Of a DNA stretch of 64,000 nt, positions 45,096-54,129 are shown piece by piece (the first letter of the stretch is position 1; every line of letters begins with the position of its first letter). The translations under genes were made by a program, and so were the position numbers. Where the stretch lies: contig JBNLDC010000018.1 of NCBI GenBank assembly GCA_050304135.1, forward strand, positions 66,375-130,374, given 5' to 3'. A model generated the notes under the pieces. It saw only the letters and a program-made list of their open reading frames with translations. It ran no database searches and was not told the origin of the DNA. The DNA is from JAFGNB01 sp050304135. GTDB taxonomy: Bacteria > Fibrobacterota > Chitinivibrionia > Chitinivibrionales > Chitinispirillaceae.

Positions 45096-45124
45096 TTGAC
45101 CTTCAACGTAACTTTTCGTATTTT
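45096..45124 (+). promoter_or_regulatory. Promoter of tRNA-Val
   Basis: TTGACC is followed after 17 bases by TATTTT. The start would lie about 95 bases before the tRNA. The AT-rich region from 44860 up to here contains no supportable gene. Confidence 0.55.
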
Positions 45125-45226
45125 AGGTGCTTGCTGTTCGGAATTATCCGGGATGTGGTTCTCCTCATCGATGTCAGGTTTTCGGAAACCGGAGCCCCCG
45201 GATGGCTTTTAACATCGAACATTTCA

Positions 45227-45301
45227 GGGCGATTAGCTCAGTTTGGTTAGAGTACTACCTTGACATGGTAGGGGTCACTGGTTCGAGTCCAGTATCGCCC
45301 A
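45227..45301 (+). tRNA. tRNA-Val (GAC)
   Basis: A 75-base cloverleaf: acceptor GGGCGAT with ATCGCCC, D arm GCTC...GAGT, anticodon stem CTACC/GGTAG with loop TTGACAT (anticodon GAC), T arm CTGG-TTCGAGT-CCAG, discriminator A. CCA is not encoded. A run of seven T follows at once. Confidence 0.95.
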
Positions 45302-45397
45302 TTTTTTTACCTCGTACTCATCTTTTCTCTCAAATTTGAAAATGATGATTATGGGGTAGTTATATTTATCCCGGAACTGGGAACCGGCAACACACGT

Positions 45398-47302
45398 ATG
45401 AAAATCGTTTTACCTGACGGAGCAACAAAAGAAGTCGCGGACGGGATTTCCGCTCTTGATTTTGCTAAAAGTATCAGTCCCCGCCTGGCGAAAGAGGCCG
45501 TTGCCGCAGTTATCAACGATCAGCCATCCGACCTTTCACGCACCCTTCACGAAAACGACCGTGTCACGATTCTCACGTTCGACAGTGCCGAAGGTAAACA
45601 GGTATTCTGGCACTCCTCCTCCCACGTTCTCGCGCAGGCGGTTCAGGAACTCTTCCCTACGGCAAAACTGGCCATCGGTCCGGCCATTGAAAACGGATTC
45701 TACTACGACTTCGATACTGAACGCCCCTTTTCGCCCGATGACATCGTGGCTATAGAAAAAAAAGTAAAAGAGATTATAAGCCGCAAAGAAGTAATTACCC
45801 GCAGCGAACCGTCGAAGGATGTACTGCTGGCGTATTACCGCGAACGTGGTGAAATTTACAAAGTCGAACTGCTCGACGATATCGAAGGAACGCCGAGTGT
45901 GTACCGTCAGGGCGAGTGGCAGGATCTCTGCCGCGGGCCGCACGTACCCTCTACGGGAATCATCAAGGCATTTAAAATTCTCTCGATCGCCGGGGCCTAC
46001 TGGCGCGGCAGCGAGAAGAACAAAATGCTGCAGCGGATTTACGCGATCTCCTTTCCGAAACAGTCACTGCTCGACGAATACCTTACCCTCGTTGAAGAGG
46101 CCCAGAAGCGCGACCATCGTAAACTGGGCAGGGAACTTGATCTTTTCTCGTTCCATCCGGAGGGAGCCGGTTTTCCGTTCTGGCATCCCAAGGGGGTGCT
46201 TCTGTACAATCTGATTGCCGAGTTCAGCCGGTCGCTGCATCTCAAAGCGGGATATCAGGAGGTGAAAACACCGATTATTCTCAACGAGGAGCTCTGGCAC
46301 CGCAGCGGGCACTGGGACAAATACCGCGAAAACATGTATTTCACCGAAATCGACGAGGCAACACACGCCGTCAAACCGATGAACTGCCCGGGGCATCTGC
46401 TGATTTACCGTAACAGCGCCCACTCCTACCGCGAGTTCCCGCTCAAATTCTTTGAATTCGGACTGGTGCACCGTCACGAGAAAGCGGGAGTGCTCCACGG
46501 TCTCTTTCGCGTCCGTCAGTTTACTCAGGACGACGCGCACATTTTCTGCACCCCGGACCAGATCGAGGATCAGGTTACGGAGGTGATGCAGTTCATTATG
46601 AACATGTACAGAATTTTCGGTTTTGAGAGCTATAAAATCGAACTGTCAACCCGTCCGGAACAGTACATCGGTTCACCCGAAATTTGGGACAACGCGGAAA
46701 CCGCGCTCAAAAACGTCCTTGAACACCGCGGTATCGATTATCAGCTTAATCCCGGTGACGGCGCGTTTTACGGTCCGAAAATTGATTTTCATATCAGAGA
46801 CGTGCTCGGCCGCAGCTGGCAGTGCGGTACCATTCAGCTTGATTTCAGCATGCCCGAGCGGTTTGAACTGGAATATACCGACTCTGACGGGCAGCACAAG
46901 CGTCCGGTGATGATCCACCGTGCACTGTTCGGTTCAATGGAACGGTTCATCGGTATTCTGATCGAAAACTACGGAGGGGCACTTCCTTTCTGGCTTGCAC
47001 CGGTGCAGGTAAAACTGCTGCCGATTGCCGACCGGTTTATTGACTACTGCACTTCCGTCCGTAATGATCTTTCCAAAGCGGGTATCCGGGTGGAAATTGA
47101 CGACCGCAGCGAAAAAATCGGCTACAAAATCCGTGATGCGGAACTGAAGAAAGTTCCCTTAATGGGTATTATCGGTGAAAAGGAACAGGCTGCAGCCAGA
47201 GTATCCGTCCGCGAACACGGCAAGGGAGATACGGGATCGGTTACGGTAAATGAGTTCATCAAACAGCTTACAGAACGTAACAATAGTATTTCTGCACAAT
47301 AA
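45398..47302 (+). CDS. thrS: Threonyl-tRNA synthetase
   Basis: A class II synthetase of 634 residues. Domains in order: TGS (1-60, MKIVLPDGATKEV), the editing/second additional domain with the zinc-type HSSSHVLAQAV, ENGFYYDF and CRGPHVPSTG; the catalytic domain with motif 2 (FRVRQFTQDDAHIF) and motif 3 (PVMIHRALFGSMERFIGILIE), and zinc ligands in MNCPGH, DDAHIF and MIHRALF; and the anticodon domain (LAPVQVKLLPI). It is first in the run thrS-infC-rpmI-rplT-pheS-pheT, the classical bacterial order. tRNA-Val lies just upstream. No strong ribosome site precedes the ATG. Confidence 0.97.
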   Translation: MKIVLPDGATKEVADGISALDFAKSISPRLAKEAVAAVINDQPSDLSRTLHENDRVTILTFDSAEGKQVFWHSSSHVLAQAVQELFPTAKLAIGPAIENGFYYDFDTERPFSPDDIVAIEKKVKEIISRKEVITRSEPSKDVLLAYYRERGEIYKVELLDDIEGTPSVYRQGEWQDLCRGPHVPSTGIIKAFKILSIAGAYWRGSEKNKMLQRIYAISFPKQSLLDEYLTLVEEAQKRDHRKLGRELDLFSFHPEGAGFPFWHPKGVLLYNLIAEFSRSLHLKAGYQEVKTPIILNEELWHRSGHWDKYRENMYFTEIDEATHAVKPMNCPGHLLIYRNSAHSYREFPLKFFEFGLVHRHEKAGVLHGLFRVRQFTQDDAHIFCTPDQIEDQVTEVMQFIMNMYRIFGFESYKIELSTRPEQYIGSPEIWDNAETALKNVLEHRGIDYQLNPGDGAFYGPKIDFHIRDVLGRSWQCGTIQLDFSMPERFELEYTDSDGQHKRPVMIHRALFGSMERFIGILIENYGGALPFWLAPVQVKLLPIADRFIDYCTSVRNDLSKAGIRVEIDDRSEKIGYKIRDAELKKVPLMGIIGEKEQAAARVSVREHGKGDTGSVTVNEFIKQLTERNNSISAQ

Positions 47303-47312
47303 AACAGGCTCA

Positions 47313-47328
47313 AAGGAGGCGCTTTATT
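47313..47328 (+). promoter_or_regulatory. Ribosome site and AUU start of infC
   Basis: A perfect AAGGAGG lies six bases before ATT at 47326-47328, in the infC frame. No ATG, GTG or TTG occurs in that frame before the conserved infC N-terminus has passed. The rare AUU start is the known self-control device of infC in enteric bacteria. Confidence 0.85.
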
Positions 47329-47964
47329 AACAACAGATACCAATCATCACCCAGAGAAGACTCAACGCGCATAAACACCGCGATCCGCACACCGCGGGTA
47401 CGTGTTGTCAGCCACACCGGAGAGGCACTGGGAATTATGCCGACCTCCGAAGCGCTCGCGCAGGCCGAAGCGGTCGGGCTTGATCTGGTCGAGGTAGCAC
47501 CGATGGCAGATCCGCCGGTGTGTCGCATTATGGATTACGGTAAGTTCAAATACGAAAAATCCAAAAAAGCCAAGGAAGCCAAGAAAAAACAGCATGTGAT
47601 GCATCTCAAGGAGATCAAACTCCATCCGAAAACCGATGAACACGATTTCATGTTCAAGATGGATCATGCCCGAAAGTTTCTTCTTAAAGGTGACCGGGTG
47701 AAAGCGACTGTTGTTTTCAGGGGCCGTGAGATTACGCATATCGACTTCGGAAGAGCGGTGCTCAACCGTCTTGACACCTTTCTCACCGATATTGCACAGG
47801 TTGAGTTGGCACAGAAAATGGAAGGACGCAACATGACGTCCATTTACGTACCGGATAAACTGAAGATTCGTGATTATACAAAAAAGCAGGAAAAACTGGA
47901 ACTTGAGAAGAAAAAAGAGAGTGCCGGTACCCCTGTTACCGAACCACCGACGGAAGCTAATTAA
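47326..47964 (+). CDS. infC: Translation initiation factor IF-3 (AUU start)
   Basis: IF-3 binds the 30S subunit, keeps subunits apart and checks the start codon. Read from ATT at 47326 the protein has about 212 residues and a complete N-terminus: the conserved RINTAIRTPRVRVV then GEALGIMPTSEAL, the linker YGKFKYEKSKKAKE, and the C-terminal domain (KEIKLHPKTDEHDF, GDRVKATVVFRGREI). Starting at the first ATG (47437) would cut off the conserved opening. The ATT has a perfect ribosome site. The gene starts 24 bases after thrS. The lysine/glutamate-rich C-terminal tail (EKLELEKKKESAG) is longer than in E. coli. Confidence 0.95.
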   Translation: MNNRYQSSPREDSTRINTAIRTPRVRVVSHTGEALGIMPTSEALAQAEAVGLDLVEVAPMADPPVCRIMDYGKFKYEKSKKAKEAKKKQHVMHLKEIKLHPKTDEHDFMFKMDHARKFLLKGDRVKATVVFRGREITHIDFGRAVLNRLDTFLTDIAQVELAQKMEGRNMTSIYVPDKLKIRDYTKKQEKLELEKKKESAGTPVTEPPTEAN

Positions 47965-47987
47965 CCTTTTCAATAACGGAGTACACC

Positions 47988-48182
47988 ATGCCGAAGATGA
48001 AAACACGCAGTTGCGCGAAGAAACGGTTCAGACTCACCGCCAATGGTCATCTGAAACGCAAAAAAGCATACACCTCACACATCCTCAACAAAAAAGACCG
48101 CAAACGTAAAAGAGGTCTCCGAAAGACCGCTTTGGTGTTCAAGGGTCTCGAGAAAAACATGCGCGCGATGATTGAGGTCTAA
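47988..48182 (+). CDS. rpmI: 50S ribosomal protein L35
   Basis: A 64-residue basic protein with the family opening MPKMKTRSCAKKRFRLTANG and the KKDRKRKRGLRK stretch. It follows infC by 23 bases and precedes rplT, as in most bacteria. In enteric bacteria L20 represses this pair by binding the leader; no such site was identified here. Confidence 0.95.
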   Translation: MPKMKTRSCAKKRFRLTANGHLKRKKAYTSHILNKKDRKRKRGLRKTALVFKGLEKNMRAMIEV

Positions 48183-48224
48183 TTTTTTTAGCGAAAAATA
48201 ACTTGCAATAATAAAGGAGTATCT

Positions 48225-48572
48225 ATGCCCAGGGCAAAAAACCGTGTAGCATCACGGGCAAAAAGAAAAAAGCTGCTTTCCGCAACCTCCGGATATTACG
48301 GAAAACGCGGTAGCTGTTCCTCGATCGCCAAGGACGCGTTCCTCCGTGCCGGTGTGTATGCCTATCGCGATCGCAAACAGAAGAAACGTCAGTTTCATAC
48401 CTTGTGGATTATGCGTATCAATGCAGCTGCACGCCTGAACGGTATGCCGTACGCGAAGTTCATGTCCGGTCTCAAGACCAAGGGAATCGATCTTGACCGC
48501 AAGACGCTCGCTCACCTTGCGATGCATGAACCGGAAGCGTTCGCGACGCTTGTTGAATCTGTCAAAGCATAA
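48225..48572 (+). CDS. rplT: 50S ribosomal protein L20
   Basis: A 115-residue basic ribosomal protein with PRAKNRVASRAKRKKLL, GYYGKRGSC, AYRDRKQKKRQF and LWIMRINAAARLNG. AAAGGAG precedes the ATG. It ends three bases before pheS. Confidence 0.96.
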   Translation: MPRAKNRVASRAKRKKLLSATSGYYGKRGSCSSIAKDAFLRAGVYAYRDRKQKKRQFHTLWIMRINAAARLNGMPYAKFMSGLKTKGIDLDRKTLAHLAMHEPEAFATLVESVKA

Positions 48573-48575
48573 CCT

Positions 48576-49607
48576 ATGAAAGATTCTCCGAAAGCCGTCC
48601 CTGCGGCGGCTAAGATCGAAGTATTATCACAAAAGGCCGAACAGGCCTTTTGTGCCATTACCGACGCCGCCTCGGCCGAAGCGTTCCGTATTGCCTGGCT
48701 CGGCAAAAAAGGAACCCTCCGTGGCCTCCTGAAATCAATAAAGGACGTACCGGAGGAACTGCGACGCTCGTTCGGTGCACGGGTCAACGAACTTCACGCC
48801 ACCTTCGAGGAAAAATTCGCCGCGGCACCGTGGCAGAAGAACGAAGGAAGCAGCTCGGTAGTGTTCGACCCTGCTCTTCCGGGATTTCCTTTTCCTCAGG
48901 GCAGCCTTCATCCGCTGATGAAAATCCGCAATGAAATCCGTGACATTTTCGTCAGCATGGGATTTTCCATTGCCTACGGTCCGGACATTGAGACTGATTA
49001 TTACAATTTCGAGGCGCTTAACATGCCGGCGTTCCATCCGGCCCGTGATATGCAGGATACCTTTTACATTACGGCGACGCAACTGCTGCGGACCCATACA
49101 TCGCCGGTACAGATCCGCACCATGGAGCTTGAACGTCCCCCGATCAGATCGATCATGCCGGGGCGCGTGTACCGTAACGAAGAGATCAGTGCGCGCAGTT
49201 ACTGCCTGTTCCATCAGATTGAAGGGCTCTACATCGACCGGAAGGTTTCGTTCGCCGATCTGAAAGGCACCCTGCTTGCCTTCTCCCGCCGTTTTTTTGA
49301 CGACAATACAAAACTCAAGATCCGTCCGAGTTTCTTTCCGTTCACCGAACCGAGTGTCGAGATTGATGTGGAGTGTTTCCTCTGCAAAGGCAAGGGGTGC
49401 AGCATCTGCAAACAATCCGGCTGGCTCGAAGTACTCGGCGCAGGCATGGTGCATCCGCGGGTTCTTGCAAGCGGCAACATCGACAGCAACGAGTTCACCG
49501 GATTCGCCTTCGGAATCGGCATTGAGCGTATTGCACTGCTCAAATACGGCATCGAAGATATCCGTCTCTTTTTTGAAAACGATCTCCGTTTTCTCAGGCA
49601 GTTTTAA
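48576..49607 (+). CDS. pheS: Phenylalanyl-tRNA synthetase alpha subunit
   Basis: The catalytic class II subunit, 343 residues. After an N-terminal coiled region (about 1-90, with AWLGKKGTLRGLLKSIKDVP) come HPLMKIRNEIRDIF, the GFSIAYGPDIETDYYNFEALN segment, motif 2 (PGRVYRNEEISARS), FHQIEGLYID, and the CxxC-type ECFLCKGKGCSICKQSGWLEVLGAGMVHP near the end, with motif 3 GFAFGIGIERIALLKYGIEDIR. It forms a heterotetramer with PheT. The gene is separated from pheT by 152 bases containing a repeat. Confidence 0.97.
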   Translation: MKDSPKAVPAAAKIEVLSQKAEQAFCAITDAASAEAFRIAWLGKKGTLRGLLKSIKDVPEELRRSFGARVNELHATFEEKFAAAPWQKNEGSSSVVFDPALPGFPFPQGSLHPLMKIRNEIRDIFVSMGFSIAYGPDIETDYYNFEALNMPAFHPARDMQDTFYITATQLLRTHTSPVQIRTMELERPPIRSIMPGRVYRNEEISARSYCLFHQIEGLYIDRKVSFADLKGTLLAFSRRFFDDNTKLKIRPSFFPFTEPSVEIDVECFLCKGKGCSICKQSGWLEVLGAGMVHPRVLASGNIDSNEFTGFAFGIGIERIALLKYGIEDIRLFFENDLRFLRQF

Positions 49608-49653
49608 CCTGGTGTTTCCGACAATATCAGAAGTAATGAGCTTTTAAAATAGT

Positions 49654-49724
49654 ACGTCATGCCGGAATTGTTGTATCCGTCATCCACCTTTTTCTCCTGG
49701 ATTCCTGCTTTCACAGGAATGACG
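49654..49724 (+). repeat. Dispersed repeat between pheS and pheT
   Basis: It opens CGTCATGCCGGAATT and ends CACAGGAATGACG, with CCTGGATTCCTGCTTTCAC inside; the ends are inverted (CGTCAT...ATGACG). This is the type of short element, with a CCTGSATTCCYGCTT core, found between genes of many environmental bacteria. No coding sequence. Confidence 0.7.
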
Positions 49725-49759
49725 TTCACATCATTTAATTCATTTACATTGGCATTCTA

Positions 49760-52153
49760 ATGAAAATCATTTACAGTTGGCTCAGGGATTTTGTGGATAT
49801 TGATGTTCCGGTGGAGGAACTTGCCGAAGCGCTCACCGGATGCGGTCTGGAAGTTGCCTCGATTGAAAAACGAAGCACCCCCGAAGGTATTGTTGTCGGG
49901 AAAGTACTGGAAAAGGAGAAGCATCCGAATGCCGACCGTCTCTCCGTCTGCAAAGTAGATGCAGGTACCGGCACACCGCTCACCATCGTGTGCGGAGCGC
50001 CGAATGTCCGTGAAGGCCTCACGGTTCCCTGCGCAACGATCGGCACCCGTTTTGACGAGGATTTCACCATTAAAAAGACGAAACTGCGCGGTGTGGAATC
50101 ATTCGGTATGCTCTGCTCGGAACGGGAACTCGGCATTTCCGACGATCACGAAGGACTCATGGAACTGCCTTCTGAATGGACTCCCGGCACCCCGGTCTCA
50201 GAACACTTTCCCGACGAAGCCATTATCGAGATCGAACTGACCCCTGACCGTGGCGATTGCCTGAGCTACATCGGCGTTGCCCGTGAGATCGCCGCCCGAT
50301 TCGGCCTGCCGCTCAAATCAACCGTAAAAACACCCCGGGAAAACAGCGCCGACCCTGTCAATAAAGCGATCACTGTTACGATTGACGCACCGGACCGCTG
50401 CCCCCGCTACACCGGAAGACTCGTACGCGGCGTAACGATACAGCCGTCGCCGCAGTGGCTGCAGAGCCGGCTTACCCTTGCCGGTATCCGTCCGATCAAC
50501 AATGTGGTGGACATCACCAATTACATGCTGCTGCACTTCGGTCAGCCGATGCACGCGTTCGACTACAGCCGTATCGGTAAACAGTCGATCATCGTGCGCA
50601 CCGCGGGCAGCGACCAGACCTTTAAAACACTTGACGATATCGACCGTGCCCTCCTTGCCGACGATCTGGTGATCGCCGACGGAAACAGTCCGGTCGCTCT
50701 TGCGGGAATCATGGGCGGCGCCGGTTCGGAAATCGGCGACACCACCAGCGATGTTTTTCTGGAATGCGCGTTCTTTGAACCGACGGGCATCAGGAAAACA
50801 GGAAAACGGTTGGCACTCTCCACCGATTCCTCCTACCGTTTTGAACGGGGTGTCGATCCCGACGAATCGCTCATCGCCGCTGTCGACACCGCAGCCGCGC
50901 TGCTTGCCGATCTCGCGGGAGGTACCGTGGCACAGGGAAGAATCGACAACTACCCCACTCCGCCCGCACGGCGGACGATCGAAGTGCATCCGTCAAAAGT
51001 CTCGGCAGTACTCGGTGCCCCCTTTTCCGCCGAGCAGATTGTCGCGTTCCTGCAGCCACTGCAGATCGACTGTACGCAAACCGGTGACGACCTGATCACC
51101 TGCACGGTTCCCCTGTTCCGGCACGACATCACCATCGAAGAGGACCTGATTGAAGAGGTAGGCCGCTGCTACGGCTACGACAATATTCCGGTATCCGACA
51201 GCGTTACCCTTTCACTCAACACGAAACTACCGACGGTGGAACGGATCACTGATACCATCCGTCAGGCACTCGCCTTCTGCGGATTTCACGAAGCGGTGAC
51301 CAACAGCATGACCTCAGGAAAAAAGCTTGAGCGCCTTACACCTGAAAAAACAGCGGTACCACTGCTTAATCCGCTCACGCCCGATATGGCATTCATGCGC
51401 ACCACCCTCGCGGGAAGCCTGCTCGACAGTACCGCGTACAACTGCAACCGTAAGAACGTCAACAACCGTTTTTTTGAAATCGGAAAAACCTATGAACAGT
51501 CATCGTCCGGTACCTACCGGGAACGCACGGTGGTCGCCCTGCTTATCGAAGGGAATATCTGGGGAGCGACCTGGAACAACAGTCCTCAGGAGGTATCCTT
51601 CTACATTCTCAAAGGACTGATCGACGCGTTCGCGACCCATCTCGGATATGCCGTCTGTGTTTTCAACACACCGGAGGCGGCACCGCAATATTTCGACGAC
51701 GCAGTCGCCACCGTATCGATCGGAAGCGATATTACCGGATATGCCGGAGAGATCGCCAAGGCGACACGTGAAGCTTTCGACGTCAAAACACCGGTCTGTT
51801 ACGCGGAACTCGACATTACGGATCTGCTCGAAAGAGGAGCACTCCCGGTCAAATCCTACACGCCACTCCCCCGCTATCCGGCGCTGGAACGGGACTTCAG
51901 CTTTGTTATGGATGAACGGTTGAGTACCGGTGCAATAAGCGGTACCATCAGCACGCTCTCCGACCTTATAGAAGCCGTCTACCCTTTCGATGTGTACAGA
52001 GGAGAAAAACTGGGTACCGGTAAAAAAAGCATAACGTTCAGCACCCGTTTCCGTTCACCGGAAAAGACCCTCACCGACAAGGATGTCGAACAGCTCTGCG
52101 GGACGATTGTGTCAAAAGTGGAAAAAGAGCACGGGGCAGTGCTGCGGACATGA
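49760..52153 (+). CDS. pheT: Phenylalanyl-tRNA synthetase beta subunit
   Basis: A 797-residue subunit that recognises tRNA-Phe and edits mischarged tyrosine. Domains: B1 at the N-terminus, the EMAP-type tRNA-binding domain (about 40-150, VVGKVLEKEKHPNADRLSVC), B3/B4 editing region with NNVVDITNYMLLHFGQPMHAFD, B5 (around 400-470), the class II-like core (EEVGRCYGYDNIP, NPLTPDMAFMRTTLAGSLL) and the C-terminal ferredoxin-fold anticodon domain (LPRYPALERDFSFVMDE). Length is normal. No good ribosome site precedes the ATG at 49760. Confidence 0.97.
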   Translation: MKIIYSWLRDFVDIDVPVEELAEALTGCGLEVASIEKRSTPEGIVVGKVLEKEKHPNADRLSVCKVDAGTGTPLTIVCGAPNVREGLTVPCATIGTRFDEDFTIKKTKLRGVESFGMLCSERELGISDDHEGLMELPSEWTPGTPVSEHFPDEAIIEIELTPDRGDCLSYIGVAREIAARFGLPLKSTVKTPRENSADPVNKAITVTIDAPDRCPRYTGRLVRGVTIQPSPQWLQSRLTLAGIRPINNVVDITNYMLLHFGQPMHAFDYSRIGKQSIIVRTAGSDQTFKTLDDIDRALLADDLVIADGNSPVALAGIMGGAGSEIGDTTSDVFLECAFFEPTGIRKTGKRLALSTDSSYRFERGVDPDESLIAAVDTAAALLADLAGGTVAQGRIDNYPTPPARRTIEVHPSKVSAVLGAPFSAEQIVAFLQPLQIDCTQTGDDLITCTVPLFRHDITIEEDLIEEVGRCYGYDNIPVSDSVTLSLNTKLPTVERITDTIRQALAFCGFHEAVTNSMTSGKKLERLTPEKTAVPLLNPLTPDMAFMRTTLAGSLLDSTAYNCNRKNVNNRFFEIGKTYEQSSSGTYRERTVVALLIEGNIWGATWNNSPQEVSFYILKGLIDAFATHLGYAVCVFNTPEAAPQYFDDAVATVSIGSDITGYAGEIAKATREAFDVKTPVCYAELDITDLLERGALPVKSYTPLPRYPALERDFSFVMDERLSTGAISGTISTLSDLIEAVYPFDVYRGEKLGTGKKSITFSTRFRSPEKTLTDKDVEQLCGTIVSKVEKEHGAVLRT

Positions 52154-52209
52154 ACTCTTACCTCGGCACTGCAGCCGAGAGGACTTCACCGTCTGATTTA
52201 TATTTACCA

Positions 52210-53625
52210 TCACTCATCGATACACTTCCCCGCAGGGTCGGTCTTTTCAAACGAATTCCGGGTATATTTTCTGCCTTTCTTTTCCAACGGGATATCCGCG
52301 GCATTGTCAAACCCGAAGACATTCCGATCGATACAACGATGCAATTCGATTTCGATATACAGCGTCTGGTTCGGCTTGATGGTAGTATTGATATCAATTA
52401 AATCGGACCTGAATTCCACCGTGTGATAGGAAACAAATCCCGCGGTTGGTCGCGCCGTTACCCGAAACCCGGTCAATCTTTTTTTGGTTATGACATCATA
52501 GTCAACGTAATACACCAGATGATTGGGATTGAGTACGTTTCTCTGACGGTCAATAAAGAATTTTTTTGACAGATTACCGGGATTGTAATCTCTCCCCAGA
52601 AGATACAGATCGAAATCGTTTATCGGATTTTTCTGATCATCAATAATAATGAATACCAGCATACAATACCGGTGTTTATCCTTCTGAGTAGTCCTGGTTA
52701 CGGTTTTGAGTTTATTTCTTCTGTCGGCATATCCTGCAGCGGAGGCAACGTTAAGACATTTCAAAATTTCCGCAACCTGAGGTTTGTTATACTGCCGCTG
52801 AGAAACGATGCTTCCCATAATACCGAATTTTGTTCCAGAGTGGCTGGTATTCTGAATCACCCCCAGGGGAATTTCAAATGCCGGTGCTGCGGGCTTTTCT
52901 TTCAGCGTCAATAAATAACCGTCCTCGCCCCCCGATAGGGTGATTTGTTTTGTCGTTTCAATCAATGACACAATTTTATAATTCATATTCGCTCCGGCGA
53001 CACGAACCACCCCGTCGGATCCGTTTTCAACAAGATAACTGTTTATGAAGTCATACATTTTTTTATCGATATGCTGTCCGGTTATTACAAATGAATAAAA
53101 CTGCAATGAATCAGGATACCTGCAGAAATTTTTTGCAAGATCGATATGGCCCTGACTGCCAAGTGCCAGCCAATCAAGAATTTTTTCTCCGGGTTCCACA
53201 CCCGCAAACCAGGCTTTAAGACGGCCGACACGTTTTTTTCCCAATATCGCCAGTGCCGAACCGTGATTCGCCGGTGAAAGCATTATCAAGTGGCGCATCG
53301 GTATGCTGTTGAGTTTTCTTTCTTCATAATAGAATTTATCAACCCACTTTCGAACAACGGGACCTCCGGTGGAATGGGTAATGCACGAAAACTCACATAT
53401 TCCTCCATTTTTATTGCTGATTTCCTTTTTCAATGCAGCATCAAATGCCTGAGCGACATCCGTAAGCGTTACCGTGTCATTGAAACTGATATACTTTCCC
53501 AGAAGAATATGCTTGATTTCTATGTCAAGCCCGACTTCTCCCGCCCGGTACGCCAATGCTTCCGGTAATTCGCCGTAGGTACCGGTATCGGTAACACTCC
53601 ATCCATGGACGAAAATCACCAGCAT
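52210..53625 (-). CDS. Alpha/beta-hydrolase, PGAP1-like lipase or esterase with C-terminal beta domain
   Basis: A 471-residue protein without a signal peptide. It opens LVIFVHGWS (oxyanion loop). The nucleophile is Ser 85 in ITHSTGGP, where threonine replaces the first glycine of GxSxG. HLIMLSPANHGSALA and EPGEKILDWLALGSQGH follow, as in a family of lipases often found near type VI secretion genes; that link comes from memory and no secretion genes are present here. Residues from about 310 form a separate beta-rich domain (VFIIIDDQKNPINDFDLYLL, LYIEIELH) of unknown role. AAGGAGAA precedes the ATG. It is divergent from the papain-like gene at 54130. Confidence 0.8.
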   Translation of the reverse strand: MLVIFVHGWSVTDTGTYGELPEALAYRAGEVGLDIEIKHILLGKYISFNDTVTLTDVAQAFDAALKKEISNKNGGICEFSCITHSTGGPVVRKWVDKFYYEERKLNSIPMRHLIMLSPANHGSALAILGKKRVGRLKAWFAGVEPGEKILDWLALGSQGHIDLAKNFCRYPDSLQFYSFVITGQHIDKKMYDFINSYLVENGSDGVVRVAGANMNYKIVSLIETTKQITLSGGEDGYLLTLKEKPAAPAFEIPLGVIQNTSHSGTKFGIMGSIVSQRQYNKPQVAEILKCLNVASAAGYADRRNKLKTVTRTTQKDKHRYCMLVFIIIDDQKNPINDFDLYLLGRDYNPGNLSKKFFIDRQRNVLNPNHLVYYVDYDVITKKRLTGFRVTARPTAGFVSYHTVEFRSDLIDINTTIKPNQTLYIEIELHRCIDRNVFGFDNAADIPLEKKGRKYTRNSFEKTDPAGKCIDE

Positions 53626-54129
53626 ACGATTCTCCTTCCTTTGCCGATTGCCGCTGTGAATAGTTTACCTGCAAGAGTACTTCTACCGTGCGGCGGATTC
53701 AAATGCGTTATCGATCACACGATACCGGATTGTACCGTATATATCGTTCCAATTAAAGAACGCTCGTTTTCGTTCCTGCGATGTGTAAATCTCTCTGTTT
53801 TTCCATTCGGTTTACTGTTGAATCGCTTTGACCGGAAACGGCAGGTCGTACTACAGGGAGCAACTGTTCTTCCCGGACAATTCGGAACAGTAGTAAAATA
53901 ACTATGTCGTCAGTAACTGCCAAGTGAAATACCATTGTATATCGGCTTACTAACTTTTGCAGGCTGTCGATAAGTATCATTTTGGCTGCATTTCAGATAC
54001 TACTGCTATCCGTTGCCAACCGTTACTATTTTTTCGGATATTGCCGGAAGTACCTGATTTCGTTACACGATAAAAACCATCACCGGCAGAACGTTACCAC
54101 CAGACACTGCAGACACGGAAAAACAATCC
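53626..54129. other. Spacer between the divergent lipase and papain-like genes
   Basis: About 500 bases. A plus-strand frame at 53605-53901 (99 codons, partly antisense to the lipase start) stays open and ends GQFGTVVK, but it lacks a ribosome site and a known family. The rest, to 54129, shows no clear gene. Promoters for both divergent genes should lie here; none was confidently identified. Confidence 0.4.

Noticed and set aside
52150..52401. 83-codon plus-strand frame after pheT
   Set aside because: It is antisense to the 3' end of the lipase gene and has no independent support.
53605..53901. 99-codon plus-strand frame between lipase and papain-like genes
   Set aside because: Partly antisense to the lipase start, no ribosome site and no family; not strong enough for a gene call.
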